NCBI GenBank assembly: GCA_945890885.1
Contig: CAMDDF010000009.1
Location: forward strand, 1 to 36,528
Source: Candidatus Kuenenia stuttgartensis
Lineage (GTDB): Bacteria > Planctomycetota > Phycisphaerae > Sedimentisphaerales > CAMDDF01
DNA length: 36,528 nucleotides
Direction: 5' to 3'
Shown here: positions 8,151 through 15,510 of the stretch, piece by piece
How the letters are laid out: every line of letters begins with the position of its first letter
Position numbering within the stretch: the first letter of the stretch is position 1
The notes under the pieces: generated by a model
Database searches by the model: none
The model's input: only the letters and a program-made list of their open reading frames with translations
What the model was told of the DNA's origin: nothing
Program-made: the position numbers and the translations under genes

Positions 8151-8462
8151 TCAAATCGGCATGTTCATTGTCTGCTTGTAGGCTTCGATAAGTTTGTCCC
8201 TTACGCCAACAAGGAGTTTAAAGCTCATATCAGCTTTGGCGACTTGTGCGACTACCGATGTGATGTCCTCGTTCTTGCCGCTGAGCAAATCCTTTATCGA
8301 AACTTCCGATGATTGCTGAAGGTCATCGACTTTGGATATTTGGTTTCCAGCGGCTTTGATGCTGTCGGAAAATCCGCCTTTTGTATCTGTCGCTTTAACG
8401 CCGGATATGCCGGATATGCCTGAAACTGAAGATACTGAGCTGATACCATTTACATTCATCAT
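8151..8462 (-). CDS. fliE: flagellar hook-basal body protein FliE
   Basis: 103 residues. The N-terminus is rich in S, G, V and I. The C-terminal half (about 45-103) contains the helical D-L-L-S-G-x-x-E-D-I...V-V-A-Q-V-A-K-A-D-M-S-F-K-L-L-V-x-V-R-D-K-L family pattern ending in Y-K-Q-T-M-N-M-P-I. FliE joins the MS ring to the proximal rod and is needed to open the export channel. ATG 8462 (a second ATG follows at once) has AAGG nine bases upstream. It follows flgC by 11 bases, the classic flgB-flgC-fliE order. Confidence 0.93.
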   Translation of the reverse strand: MMNVNGISSVSSVSGISGISGVKATDTKGGFSDSIKAAGNQISKVDDLQQSSEVSIKDLLSGKNEDITSVVAQVAKADMSFKLLVGVRDKLIEAYKQTMNMPI

Positions 8463-8473
8463 TTTTATTTACC

Positions 8474-8878
8474 TTACCTGAGAAGTTCCAGTGTAGTTTC
8501 TACCATTGTCTGATAACGCTTCAAAACTGCTGTGTTGGCTTCATAAGCTCGTGCGGCAACATTAAGACTCATCATTTCGATAGGTACGTTTACATTTGGC
8601 ATTGATACATAGCCTTGAGCATCCGCATTGGGATGGCCAGGCTTGAGAATCTGCTGAAAATCGCTCATATCCGATGAGAGTTCGTCAAGCTTTACGCCGC
8701 CGATGCCGTCGCCGTCGAGTTTGAATACAGCTTCCTGCCTTCGATAAGGCTGGCCGTTGCCGGTGTCGGTTGTCTGGGCGTTTGCGACGTTGGAGGAAAT
8801 TACATTGATGTTTCGTTCCTGCGCACGAAGCCCGGAAATCGCTATATCGATAGGCCCGAAGTTTGAGTTTACTTCCAT
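8474..8878 (-). CDS. flgC: flagellar basal-body rod protein FlgC
   Basis: 134 residues, normal FlgC length. The N-terminal rod signature is I-A-I-S-G-L-R-A-Q-E-R-N-I-N-V-I-S-S-N-V-A-N-A (about 12-34). The C-terminus has G-Y-V-x-M-P-N-V-N-V-P-I-E-M-M-S-L-N-V-A-A-R-A-Y-E-A-N, the canonical FlgC end with its helical self-assembly segment. It is a proximal rod subunit exported by the flagellar type III system. AAAGG precedes the ATG. It is spaced 26 bases from flgB. Confidence 0.97.
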   Translation of the reverse strand: MEVNSNFGPIDIAISGLRAQERNINVISSNVANAQTTDTGNGQPYRRQEAVFKLDGDGIGGVKLDELSSDMSDFQQILKPGHPNADAQGYVSMPNVNVPIEMMSLNVAARAYEANTAVLKRYQTMVETTLELLR

Positions 8879-8904
8879 CTATATGCCTTTCAAAATACTG
8901 TGAA

Positions 8905-9264
8905 TCATCTTACATTTATCGCTAAATCGATTTGCTGGTACTTTTTCTGGAGCAGACGAATATAAGTCTTGTGGCGAAGCGTGTTTTTGACCATTTCGCC
9001 GACTTCGACTTCCAGAGCCACATCGTTATTTTTTTCATTCAACGGCGTGTTCATCGTCTGATAAATCTCCGGCTCAATATCGTCCATGTTCGTATCGCCC
9101 GGCGATTCCAGCGCCTTGGCCAGCATTTCCTTGAACCCGACATCGACCCTGCGGTAGCCGGGAGTCTGCGCGTTGGCCACGTTGCTGGCTATCGTTTTCT
9201 GGCGCAGGCTTTCGGCGTTTATCCCTGACTGGATAACGTCAAATATATTGTTTATGCTGGACAT
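8905..9264 (-). CDS. flgB: flagellar basal-body rod protein FlgB
   Basis: The product begins M-S-S-I-N-N-I-F-D-V and contains S-L-R-Q-K-T-I-A-S-N-V-A-N-A-Q-T-P-G-Y-R-R, the FlgB rod signature. It ends with a helix, R-H-K-T-Y-I-R-L-L-Q-K-K-Y-Q-Q-I-D-L-A-I. I choose ATG 9264 (119 residues) rather than the longer frame to 9327. GGAG stands eight or nine bases upstream of 9264, and a sigma-54 promoter lies inside the alternative extension, with a predicted transcript start near 9300. FlgB is the most proximal rod protein. It is the first gene of the minus-strand flagellar operon. Confidence 0.95.
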   Translation of the reverse strand: MSSINNIFDVIQSGINAESLRQKTIASNVANAQTPGYRRVDVGFKEMLAKALESPGDTNMDDIEPEIYQTMNTPLNEKNNDVALEVEVGEMVKNTLRHKTYIRLLQKKYQQIDLAINVR

Positions 9265-9310
9265 CGGTACATCTCCAGAATCGTAAAATTCAGTTATACC
9301 GTCTTTCATA

Positions 9311-9326
9311 AGCAATAATTGTGCCA
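9311..9326 (-). promoter_or_regulatory. sigma-54 promoter of the flgB operon
   Basis: Minus strand reads TGGCAC-AATTA-TTGCT (9326 to 9311). The GG and GC doublets are exactly ten bases apart, as sigma-54 requires, and the hexamer TGGCAC matches the -24 consensus. Transcription would start near 9300, giving a leader of about 36 bases that contains the flgB ribosome binding site. Sigma-54 control of rod/hook genes is established in several flagellated groups. Confidence 0.85.
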
Positions 9327-9363
9327 AAAACGCGATAGCATATATTGATGGGCCGTTCGGAAA

Positions 9364-9476
9364 CTGTCGAAACGCCGCTAAAGATTGATAGAAAGCTGTT
9401 AAGAGCGGTTTTGCAAAAAAAACTTTGCGCTGTCGAAGACCTCGGAATGGCCAACACCGACAGGACGCTGTCAGAA
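9364..9476. promoter_or_regulatory. repeated CTGTC boxes between the two sigma-54 promoters
   Basis: CTGTCGAA occurs at 9364-9371 and 9430-9437, and a variant CTGTCAGAA at 9468-9476 forms an inverted repeat GACAG-GACG-CTGTC (9459-9472). The boxes lie about 40-150 bases upstream of the flgB -24 element and about 130-240 upstream of the fliK one, the right range for sites bound by an NtrC-type sigma-54 activator. Binding is inferred. The whole 9265-9634 stretch holds no gene that I can support. Confidence 0.45.
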
Positions 9477-9605
9477 TATTGTACAGACCATCATTTTTTC
9501 TTACACCTGCGATTTTTCTGGAGATACCGATTAAACCCCCGTAAAAGGCAGAAGTCCATTACAAATAAACAGTTATAGTTTTTTATGGACTCCATCGCCG
9601 GCAAT

Positions 9606-9621
9606 TGGCATATCAGTTGCT
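9606..9621 (+). promoter_or_regulatory. probable sigma-54 promoter of fliK
   Basis: TGGCATATCAGTTGCT has GG and GC ten bases apart and TTGCT at the -12 box, so it fits the sigma-54 consensus well (one mismatch in GGCAC). The predicted start of transcription is near 9632, only three bases before the ATG at 9635, so fliK mRNA would be nearly leaderless, or translation begins further in. It faces away from the flgB promoter. Confidence 0.65.
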
Positions 9622-9634
9622 TTAATGGTACAGC

Positions 9635-11263
9635 ATGAAAACAAACGTAGATACAAGTGCCAGCGTAATGTCGGCACTGATTAAGCCTGCCTCGCAAGGC
9701 AAGGCTCGTGCTGGCGGTATGTTCGGCAGCGAAAATAGTTGTATCACATCCGACGCATCCGCGACGGACAGTTCCAAAGCAGCAAAAGCTGGCAAAGCAT
9801 TTGCCGATACTCTCAAGGATAAAATATCTACCAAGGCTGATGACCGCCGAGACAAGCCGGAGCAGGATTCCGATGAAGTTCCAGTCGATGCTGTCGCAAA
9901 TTCGGCGTTGTCAGCCGTTGCCAGCGAAACGCAGCCACAGGTTCAAAACATAACATTCAGCAATCCTGTTGTCGCGGAAGCGGCCGCCCAGACTGTTGAG
10001 CAATTACAATCGCAGCTTACAAGCGAATCCGGTAAGCAGGCAAGCATACCTCAAACGCCAGCAACTATCAATCCGGTCATCAAGCCCGCTGAAGCTAAAA
10101 CGGAATCCGTTTTGCAGATAGTCAGCGAAAACGCCGTTGAGCCTGCGATGATTTCACCTGAAATACCTGAAATAACGGATGGAACTATCCCGGCTATCAG
10201 TTCAGAAGAAAATGCACAGGTTCTAAAAGATGCGTCGCAAGCTGAGAATCCGGCCTTGCCGATTACAAAATCGCCTGCTGTACCGCAAAATACGATACCT
10301 GCTCAGGATTTAGCTGCGAAGCCTGCTATAAATGTTAAAAAAGCCGTTTTTGGTACTGAAAACACGGTTGAAAGCAGCAAACCCGCGAATCCACAAGCAA
10401 GTAATACGGTCAATTCCGCTGTGGAACAGCCTGCACAATCCGCCCCAAAGCTGGTAAGTCCCGCTACGATGGCATACATACAGGAAAACCAGTTTGTCCA
10501 GCAGGAGACAATTACAAATAAAACAAAACCGCAGACATCGGACGGCACTGCATCCACCGAGCCAGTTGCTGAGTCCGACATCGATATCGCGGTTGACGCT
10601 CTGCCGCAGGAACAATCGGCAGGCAAAAATGCACAGCCCCAAACCCAGAACCAGACAACCTTGAATACCGATTCCAATTTCGGCAGTGAAGTATCCGCTC
10701 AGGCAATTGCCAATAATCCCCAGCAGACCGCTGGCAAAGAATTTTCGGTCGCCGCATTAAATACTACGCCTTCTGATATTCATAATACAAATTTCGGCAG
10801 CAGCGTCAGGGAACAGGTCAGCAATTTCATACAAAGCTCTTATCAGCCCGGCGGCCAGCAGCAAATCAGCTTTCGGCTGAATCCTGCTAATCTGGGCAGC
10901 GTCGCGGTTAATTTTCAGGAAAACGCTGAGGGCATTACCGGCACTTTGCACGTGAACCAAGCTCAGACAAAAGATGAAATCCAGCGTGCTATTCCGGAAA
11001 TGATTCGCAACCTCGGCGAAGCGGGCATCCATATTAAGAAACTTGAGGTGGTGCTGACAAATCAGCAATCATACGATAACGCCAAAGACCAATCGTTTAA
11101 TGCCAGCCAAAACGGCAACCCCAGCCAGCAAAATCAGCCAGAATCCGGACAGACCAGCGGCGGCACAAATCAAAATCAATGGAAAACCAATATCGCCAAT
11201 TCCAGCAAATTTGACCAGCAGCAGGGTTATCACACCGATAAATCCATAGATATGCTGGCGTGA
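9635..11263 (+). CDS. fliK: flagellar hook-length control protein FliK
   Basis: 542 residues. The first 370 or so are low-complexity, rich in A, P, Q, T, S and E, as in FliK rulers. The C-terminal domain (about 385-480) shows the Flg_hook pattern: I-S-F-R-L-N-P-A-N-L-G-S-V-A-V-N-F, then T-G-T-L-H-V, and E-M-I-R-N-L-G-E-A-G-I-H-I. A Q/N/S-rich tail follows. FliK is secreted while the hook grows and its C-terminal domain switches the export gate from hook to filament substrates. It is divergent from the flgB operon across a shared sigma-54 control region. No ribosome binding site precedes ATG 9635; a second in-frame ATG is at 9668. Downstream hook genes (flgD, flgE) are not present here: gpmI follows. 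Confidence 0.9.
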   Translation: MKTNVDTSASVMSALIKPASQGKARAGGMFGSENSCITSDASATDSSKAAKAGKAFADTLKDKISTKADDRRDKPEQDSDEVPVDAVANSALSAVASETQPQVQNITFSNPVVAEAAAQTVEQLQSQLTSESGKQASIPQTPATINPVIKPAEAKTESVLQIVSENAVEPAMISPEIPEITDGTIPAISSEENAQVLKDASQAENPALPITKSPAVPQNTIPAQDLAAKPAINVKKAVFGTENTVESSKPANPQASNTVNSAVEQPAQSAPKLVSPATMAYIQENQFVQQETITNKTKPQTSDGTASTEPVAESDIDIAVDALPQEQSAGKNAQPQTQNQTTLNTDSNFGSEVSAQAIANNPQQTAGKEFSVAALNTTPSDIHNTNFGSSVREQVSNFIQSSYQPGGQQQISFRLNPANLGSVAVNFQENAEGITGTLHVNQAQTKDEIQRAIPEMIRNLGEAGIHIKKLEVVLTNQQSYDNAKDQSFNASQNGNPSQQNQPESGQTSGGTNQNQWKTNIANSSKFDQQQGYHTDKSIDMLA

Positions 11264-11285
11264 AAACTCATACCTGATTATGACA

Positions 11286-11314
11286 TTGATTTGTCCGCCA
11301 ATTTGGGGTATTAT
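11286..11314 (+). promoter_or_regulatory. putative sigma-70 promoter of gpmI
   Basis: TTGATT (11286-11291), a 17-base spacer and TATTAT (11309-11314) precede gpmI. The leader would be about 48 bases. It would make gpmI independent of fliK. Confidence 0.45.
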
Positions 11315-11368
11315 TCACTGCTTGGTTGAACATAAAAATAATATTATATCCTTATTACAGGTATTTCG

Positions 11369-12937
11369 ATGACAGACAAGGTCAAACTCAAAAGACGTCC
11401 ATTCGTAATGATAATCCGTGACGGCTGGGGCTTCAACCCCGACCCAAGCCAGGACAAAACCAATGCAATCAAGTGCGCCAAGGTGCCGGTCGATGATATG
11501 CTGATGAGCCAATATCCGCATTGTCTTATCGAAACCAGCGGCGAAGCGGTGGGCTTGCCAGACGGAACTATGGGCAACAGCGAAGTCGGCCATCAAAATA
11601 TCGGAGCAGGCAGAATCGTTTATCAGGAATCCGTCCGCATCACAAAATCCATCCGCGAAGGCGACTTCTTCGAGATCGAGCATTTCAAAAAAGCGATAGC
11701 ACAGGTCAAAGCCAACGGCGGCAAATTACATTTGATGGGCTTATGCAGCGATATCGGCGTACATTCGCTGCTTGGACATCTCTACGGGCTGCTTGAACTT
11801 TGCAAAAGAAATAACGTCAAAAAAGTTTACCTGCACGCATTTACCGACGGCAGAGATTCGCCGCCAACAAGCGGCAAGGGCTACCTTTCGGACATACAAG
11901 CCAAGATGAAAGAAATCGGTGTCGGCGAAATCGCATCGATAATGGGCAGATTCTACGCTATGGATCGCGACCAGAGATGGGACAGAGTTCAAAAAGCTTA
12001 CCAGTGTATGACTGACGGTATCGGCGAAAAAGCATCGGACGCTTTGCAGGCAATGCAGGCAAGCTACGAAAAGGACATCAATGATGAATTCATCGAGCCT
12101 GTAAATATCGTTGACGCATCGGGCAAACCTAAGGCGCTTATCGAAACAGGCGATGCGGTTGTGTTCTTCAATTTCAGAGGCGACAGAACCCGCGAAATCA
12201 CACGGGCATTTGTCGATGATAAATTCGCAGGGTTCCAGCGCAAGATGATTGCGAATCTTTATTATATATGTTTGACACAATACGACGCGACGATACCTGC
12301 GCCGGTGGCGTTTATGAAACTACCTAAGATGAAGAACATCGCAGGCCAATATTGGAGCGAGATGGGCTTGACGCAGTTCCGATGCGCAGAGACCGAAAAA
12401 TATGCTCATATAACATTTTTCTTCAACGATTATACCGAGCAGGCCTTCGATGGCGAAGACAGGCAAATCGTCCAGTCGCCAAAGGTGCGCACTTATGATG
12501 AAAAGCCGGAGATGAGCGCATTTGAAGTTCGTGATGAGATTATGAAGCGGCTCAATAAAAATGAACACGATGTTTATATTATCAATTTCGCCAATCCCGA
12601 TATGGTCGGCCATACAGGCGTGCTTGAAGCGGCAGTTATCGCGGCCCAGACCGTCGATTCCTGTGTCGGCACGATACTCGAAAAAGTTAAACAGCTCGGC
12701 GGTGCGGCGGTAGTGCTTGCTGACCACGGCAACTTCGAGAAGATGTACGATGTCGAAAACCACATGGCGCATACTGCCCATACCATAGGCAAGGTGCCAT
12801 TCATAGTTTTCGATGAGAAGAACAAAGGCCGAAAGCTCCGTGATGGCGGCGCACTTGCGGACGTTGTGCCGACGATGCTCGATCTGATGGAACTTCCCGT
12901 ACCAAAAGAGATGACCGGCAAAAGCCTGCTCGTGTGA
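11369..12937 (+). CDS. gpmI: 2,3-bisphosphoglycerate-independent phosphoglycerate mutase
   Basis: Catalyses interconversion of 3- and 2-phosphoglycerate in glycolysis using two Mn ions and a phosphoserine intermediate. The 522 residues show the alkaline-phosphatase-fold metal site (I-I-R-D-G-W-G at 15-21) and the catalytic serine S71 in M-G-N-S-E-V-G-H. The substrate-binding insertion has H-A-F-T-D-G-R-D-S-P-P, G-R-F-Y-A-M-D-R-D-x-R-W-D and F-F-N-F-R-G-D-R. The second metal region follows near the end (N-P-D-M-V-G-H-T-G and L-A-D-H-G-N-F-E-K-M). It is a full-length, normal gene. Its stop codon abuts that of the convergent UroD-family gene with no bases between them. Confidence 0.97.
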   Translation: MTDKVKLKRRPFVMIIRDGWGFNPDPSQDKTNAIKCAKVPVDDMLMSQYPHCLIETSGEAVGLPDGTMGNSEVGHQNIGAGRIVYQESVRITKSIREGDFFEIEHFKKAIAQVKANGGKLHLMGLCSDIGVHSLLGHLYGLLELCKRNNVKKVYLHAFTDGRDSPPTSGKGYLSDIQAKMKEIGVGEIASIMGRFYAMDRDQRWDRVQKAYQCMTDGIGEKASDALQAMQASYEKDINDEFIEPVNIVDASGKPKALIETGDAVVFFNFRGDRTREITRAFVDDKFAGFQRKMIANLYYICLTQYDATIPAPVAFMKLPKMKNIAGQYWSEMGLTQFRCAETEKYAHITFFFNDYTEQAFDGEDRQIVQSPKVRTYDEKPEMSAFEVRDEIMKRLNKNEHDVYIINFANPDMVGHTGVLEAAVIAAQTVDSCVGTILEKVKQLGGAAVVLADHGNFEKMYDVENHMAHTAHTIGKVPFIVFDEKNKGRKLRDGGALADVVPTMLDLMELPVPKEMTGKSLLV

Positions 12938-14065
12938 TTATGCCCTTTCCCGGACTTTGTCAGTGTCGGGGAAATCGACAACAATGTTTGGCTCGGAATC
13001 TTGATGCCCGAAGCAATCGACGATGCACATAGCTTTTGACATAATCGTTTTGTGACAGCCGCAGACACTTAGCACATCGCATTCTGTGCCGAGAATAAAC
13101 GGATGGCCTGCGCTTTTCATTTTTGCATAAAGCTCCATCGCTGAACGTCTTACGCCTGCAACAGTAATTTCATCATCGGAATAGAATTTCTTCGACGGCA
13201 GATTTCCATAAAGCACGATATCCTTTGGAATAATCGCGGCATCTTCCCATAGCTTTCGCGAACTTCCAAGGCTTAGCATAACAGGATTGAGCGATACAAA
13301 AGCCTTTACCATTTCATCGGTCAACTCGCCGCAGCAATGGAAAATAAGGTCTATGCCGTACTCGTTCATCGCTGACGTTATTCGCTTATAATACTTTAGT
13401 ACCATACGCTCGAATATATCCGAACCGCTGGCCATCTGCTTGGGCGATATATAAACTTTATTAGCGGCAGGCTCTGCAATGAAGAACGCTTTGGCGCCAG
13501 CCTGGGCCTGTGCCTCGAAAGACCGCATAATTATATCGACGGACAACTCCATCAGCGTCTCGACGGTTTTAACTTCGGGGTCTTGTTCAGCGGTTAGTCC
13601 CATACCAGCCATATAAATCGCCGTAATAGGGTCAGCAAGAAGTTTCGTCATAAGCGAGAACGGGCCGATGCTCATACCGACCGGCAGAAGATTCGTATTT
13701 TGCGCAATGAACTGTACCGCATCAACATTGGCTTTTAGTCTCGGGTCGAGCGGGCCGGAAAGACCGGCGCGAATTTTTTCTATCTGCTCATCCGTCGGGC
13801 AGCTTGAGAAATGCCACTGTGGGATATCATTCTCCGAGATACCGCCAAGTGAACGAAGCATCATCGCTTTTTCAAGCATCAAGTCCATAACCGGCATCGC
13901 CAGCGGAGTTTTAAAACGTTTGGCAGCTTCAGCTATAACGTGGCCGAGACGCACGCCATCACGCAGAATATCGTCGTGGTCGTTATATTCCCGAAGAACC
14001 AAATCCGCACCAACCGGAAAGGATAATCTTGCATTTGCCATATTCAGATAAAAATCACGATTCAT
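12938..14065 (-). CDS. uroporphyrinogen decarboxylase-family protein, probable corrinoid methyltransferase (MtaA/CmuA-like)
   Basis: 375 residues with a TIM-barrel UroD fold pattern. Unlike haem UroD it has F-H-C-C-G (H243, C244/C245) and cysteines in T-E-C-D-V (C329) and C-G-C (C335, C337). This H-x-C...C arrangement matches the zinc-thiolate site of methylcobamide:thiol methyltransferases such as MtaA, MtbA and CmuA. It therefore probably moves a methyl group between a corrinoid protein and a thiol or tetrahydrofolate-type acceptor. No corrinoid-binding protein or MtaB/MtmB-like partner lies in the window, so the substrate is unknown. AAAGGA precedes ATG 14065 and a promoter lies at 14110-14138. 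It stands alone on the minus strand between two plus-strand genes. Confidence 0.8.
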   Translation of the reverse strand: MNRDFYLNMANARLSFPVGADLVLREYNDHDDILRDGVRLGHVIAEAAKRFKTPLAMPVMDLMLEKAMMLRSLGGISENDIPQWHFSSCPTDEQIEKIRAGLSGPLDPRLKANVDAVQFIAQNTNLLPVGMSIGPFSLMTKLLADPITAIYMAGMGLTAEQDPEVKTVETLMELSVDIIMRSFEAQAQAGAKAFFIAEPAANKVYISPKQMASGSDIFERMVLKYYKRITSAMNEYGIDLIFHCCGELTDEMVKAFVSLNPVMLSLGSSRKLWEDAAIIPKDIVLYGNLPSKKFYSDDEITVAGVRRSAMELYAKMKSAGHPFILGTECDVLSVCGCHKTIMSKAMCIVDCFGHQDSEPNIVVDFPDTDKVRERA

Positions 14066-14109
14066 AATTTTCCTTTGTTTTTACTAAAATACTCGACCTT
14101 ACACATAAA

Positions 14110-14138
14110 AGCATAGCAACTTCGACTGGCGGACTCAA
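14110..14138 (-). promoter_or_regulatory. putative sigma-70 promoter of the UroD-family gene
   Basis: Minus strand TTGAGT (14138-14133), 17-base spacer, TATGCT (14115-14110). Start of transcription would be near 14103, leaving a leader of about 37 bases with the ribosome binding site AAAGGA. Confidence 0.5.
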
Positions 14139-14236
14139 TAGCTATCCATAGCATTAAACCGCTAATCGATAACAGTTTCCTGCCATATCAGGCTATGGCG
14201 ATTTCCGTAATCTGGAATTTAGGATATTTACATTTC

Positions 14237-14264
14237 TTGACATAGCCAACTTACCGGGTATAAT
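14237..14264 (+). promoter_or_regulatory. sigma-70 promoter of the cyclic-nucleotide-binding protein gene
   Basis: TTGACA (14237-14242), 16-base spacer, TATAAT (14259-14264): both hexamers are perfect matches to consensus. The gene starts 27 bases downstream, with AAGGGGA as the ribosome binding site. It is one of the strongest promoters in the window. Confidence 0.8.
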
Positions 14265-14291
14265 CAGCGTAGGTTTATAAGGGGATTTGCT

Positions 14292-14798
14292 ATGGCGGAT
14301 AATAAAGTTTACGAGCCGTTGCTGGACGTTGAGAATGTCCTTGGGATACTCAGCAAGATATCTATTTTTGCGGGGCTATCTGATAAACAGCTTTACAGAC
14401 TCTTTCGACTGCTCGAAGAGGTCAGCTATCGCAAAGACGAAATAATCTTCTGCCAGGGTGATGTGCCAAGCTACATCTATATTATCAAATCAGGCAGAGT
14501 AAAACGATTCAAGGAAGAAGACCACACCACCCTTGAGCTTATCGTAATAGGCCCAGGGCAAAGTTTCGGCGTTTCGTCAATTATTGGTATTCAGCATCAT
14601 GGGTCAAGTGCGATTGCTGTCGAGAATACGGAACTGATCGTTCTTTCACGAAAAATGCTGATGAGCATTTACGAATCCGATATGGAACTTTTCAGTACGC
14701 TTATCTTCAATATCGCTCGTGAGGTTTGCAGACGGCTGCACAGCAGCGAAGATATTCTGCTGCATTACCTTGCGACGAATAAACCGACTGTTAGCTGA
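14292..14798 (+). CDS. cyclic nucleotide-binding domain protein without DNA-binding domain
   Basis: 168 residues. A Crp-type beta-barrel domain fills about 20-140: I-F-A-G-L-S-D-K-Q-L-Y-R-L, D-E-I-I-F-C-Q-G-D, I-Y-I-I-K-S-G-R-V-K, then G-Q-S-F-G-V-S-S-I-I-G. The phosphate-binding cassette lacks the G-E-(L/I)-A...R-(S/T)-A pattern needed for ordinary cAMP binding; S-S-A-I-A-V-E stands at the arginine position. A C-terminal helix (140-168) ends the protein and there is no helix-turn-helix domain, so it is not a Crp/FNR transcription factor. It may be a stand-alone sensor or scaffold acting through protein contacts. The gene has a near-perfect promoter of its own, suggesting steady high expression. 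Confidence 0.8.
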   Translation: MADNKVYEPLLDVENVLGILSKISIFAGLSDKQLYRLFRLLEEVSYRKDEIIFCQGDVPSYIYIIKSGRVKRFKEEDHTTLELIVIGPGQSFGVSSIIGIQHHGSSAIAVENTELIVLSRKMLMSIYESDMELFSTLIFNIAREVCRRLHSSEDILLHYLATNKPTVS

Positions 14799-14855
14799 TG
14801 CGGTTTTATGGTCAGCTTAAAATTTATGGGATAATTAAATTAAAGGAGCCTAAAA

Positions 14856-15509
14856 ATGAGAAAAACATATCTGATAATTTTGTTGGCGTCTCTTGTTATG
14901 GTTTTTACGACAGGCTGCAAAAAAAAGGCTGACGAACAGAGCCAAAGTGCTGCCGAAGAACAGATGCCGTCGGTGGAAACTGGCGAGCTTAAAACTGCGC
15001 CTGATTTTGCCCTGAAAAATTATGATGGTAATGAAGTAAAACTTTCCGATTACAAAGGCAAGATTGTCGTACTGGAGTGGTTCAACTATGAGTGCCCGTT
15101 CTGCAAATACCATTATGATGATACTACCACAATGATTGATATGGCCAAAAAGTACAGTGCTCATGGCGTGGTGTGGCTGGCAATCAACAGCACTGCACAT
15201 CAGACGACAGAACTGAATCAGGAATTTGCACAGACACATAATATTGCATTTCCAATTCTTGATGACCGCAGCGGAGAAGTGGGGCACAAATATGGTGCAA
15301 CAAATACGCCGCAGATGTTTGTCATAAATAAAGAAGGTAAAATCGCTTATGAAGGGGCTATCGATAATGCTCCGCTGGGCAAGATTTTAGATGACGGCAA
15401 AGAGGAAATAAATTACGTTGCCAATGCTCTGGATGAATTGCTGGCAGGCAAGGAAATCAGCGTCAGCAAAACCAAGCCTTACGGATGCACCGTTAAATAT
15501 GCCCAATAA
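14856..15509 (+). CDS. thioredoxin-fold (redoxin/TlpA-like) lipoprotein
   Basis: 217 residues. A signal peptide with lipobox T-T-G-C places the lipid-modified cysteine at C21. A short Q/E-rich linker is followed by an AhpC/TSA-Redoxin domain (about 45-195) with A-P-D-F-A-L, the active site C80-P-F-C83 in a Y-E-C-P-F-C-K-Y-H motif, and a cis-proline region N-T-P-Q-M-F-V. A third cysteine near the end (C211 in P-Y-G-C-T-V) is characteristic of a subgroup of these lipoproteins and could serve as a resolving residue. It probably acts in the periplasm as a thiol-disulfide oxidoreductase or peroxiredoxin; the partner is unknown. AAAGGAG precedes the start. It ends one base before the convergent lpxB stop. 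Confidence 0.88.
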   Translation: MRKTYLIILLASLVMVFTTGCKKKADEQSQSAAEEQMPSVETGELKTAPDFALKNYDGNEVKLSDYKGKIVVLEWFNYECPFCKYHYDDTTTMIDMAKKYSAHGVVWLAINSTAHQTTELNQEFAQTHNIAFPILDDRSGEVGHKYGATNTPQMFVINKEGKIAYEGAIDNAPLGKILDDGKEEINYVANALDELLAGKEISVSKTKPYGCTVKYAQ

Positions 15510-15510
15510 A

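Noticed and set aside
9345-9578. Open frame of 77 codons on the plus strand between flgB and fliK
   Set aside because: It begins almost on top of the flgB sigma-54 promoter, covers the activator boxes, has no ribosome binding site and shows no recognisable family.
10303-10757. Long minus-strand open frames inside fliK
   Set aside because: fliK has a biased composition that opens the opposite strand; the products are cysteine- and tryptophan-rich without family features.
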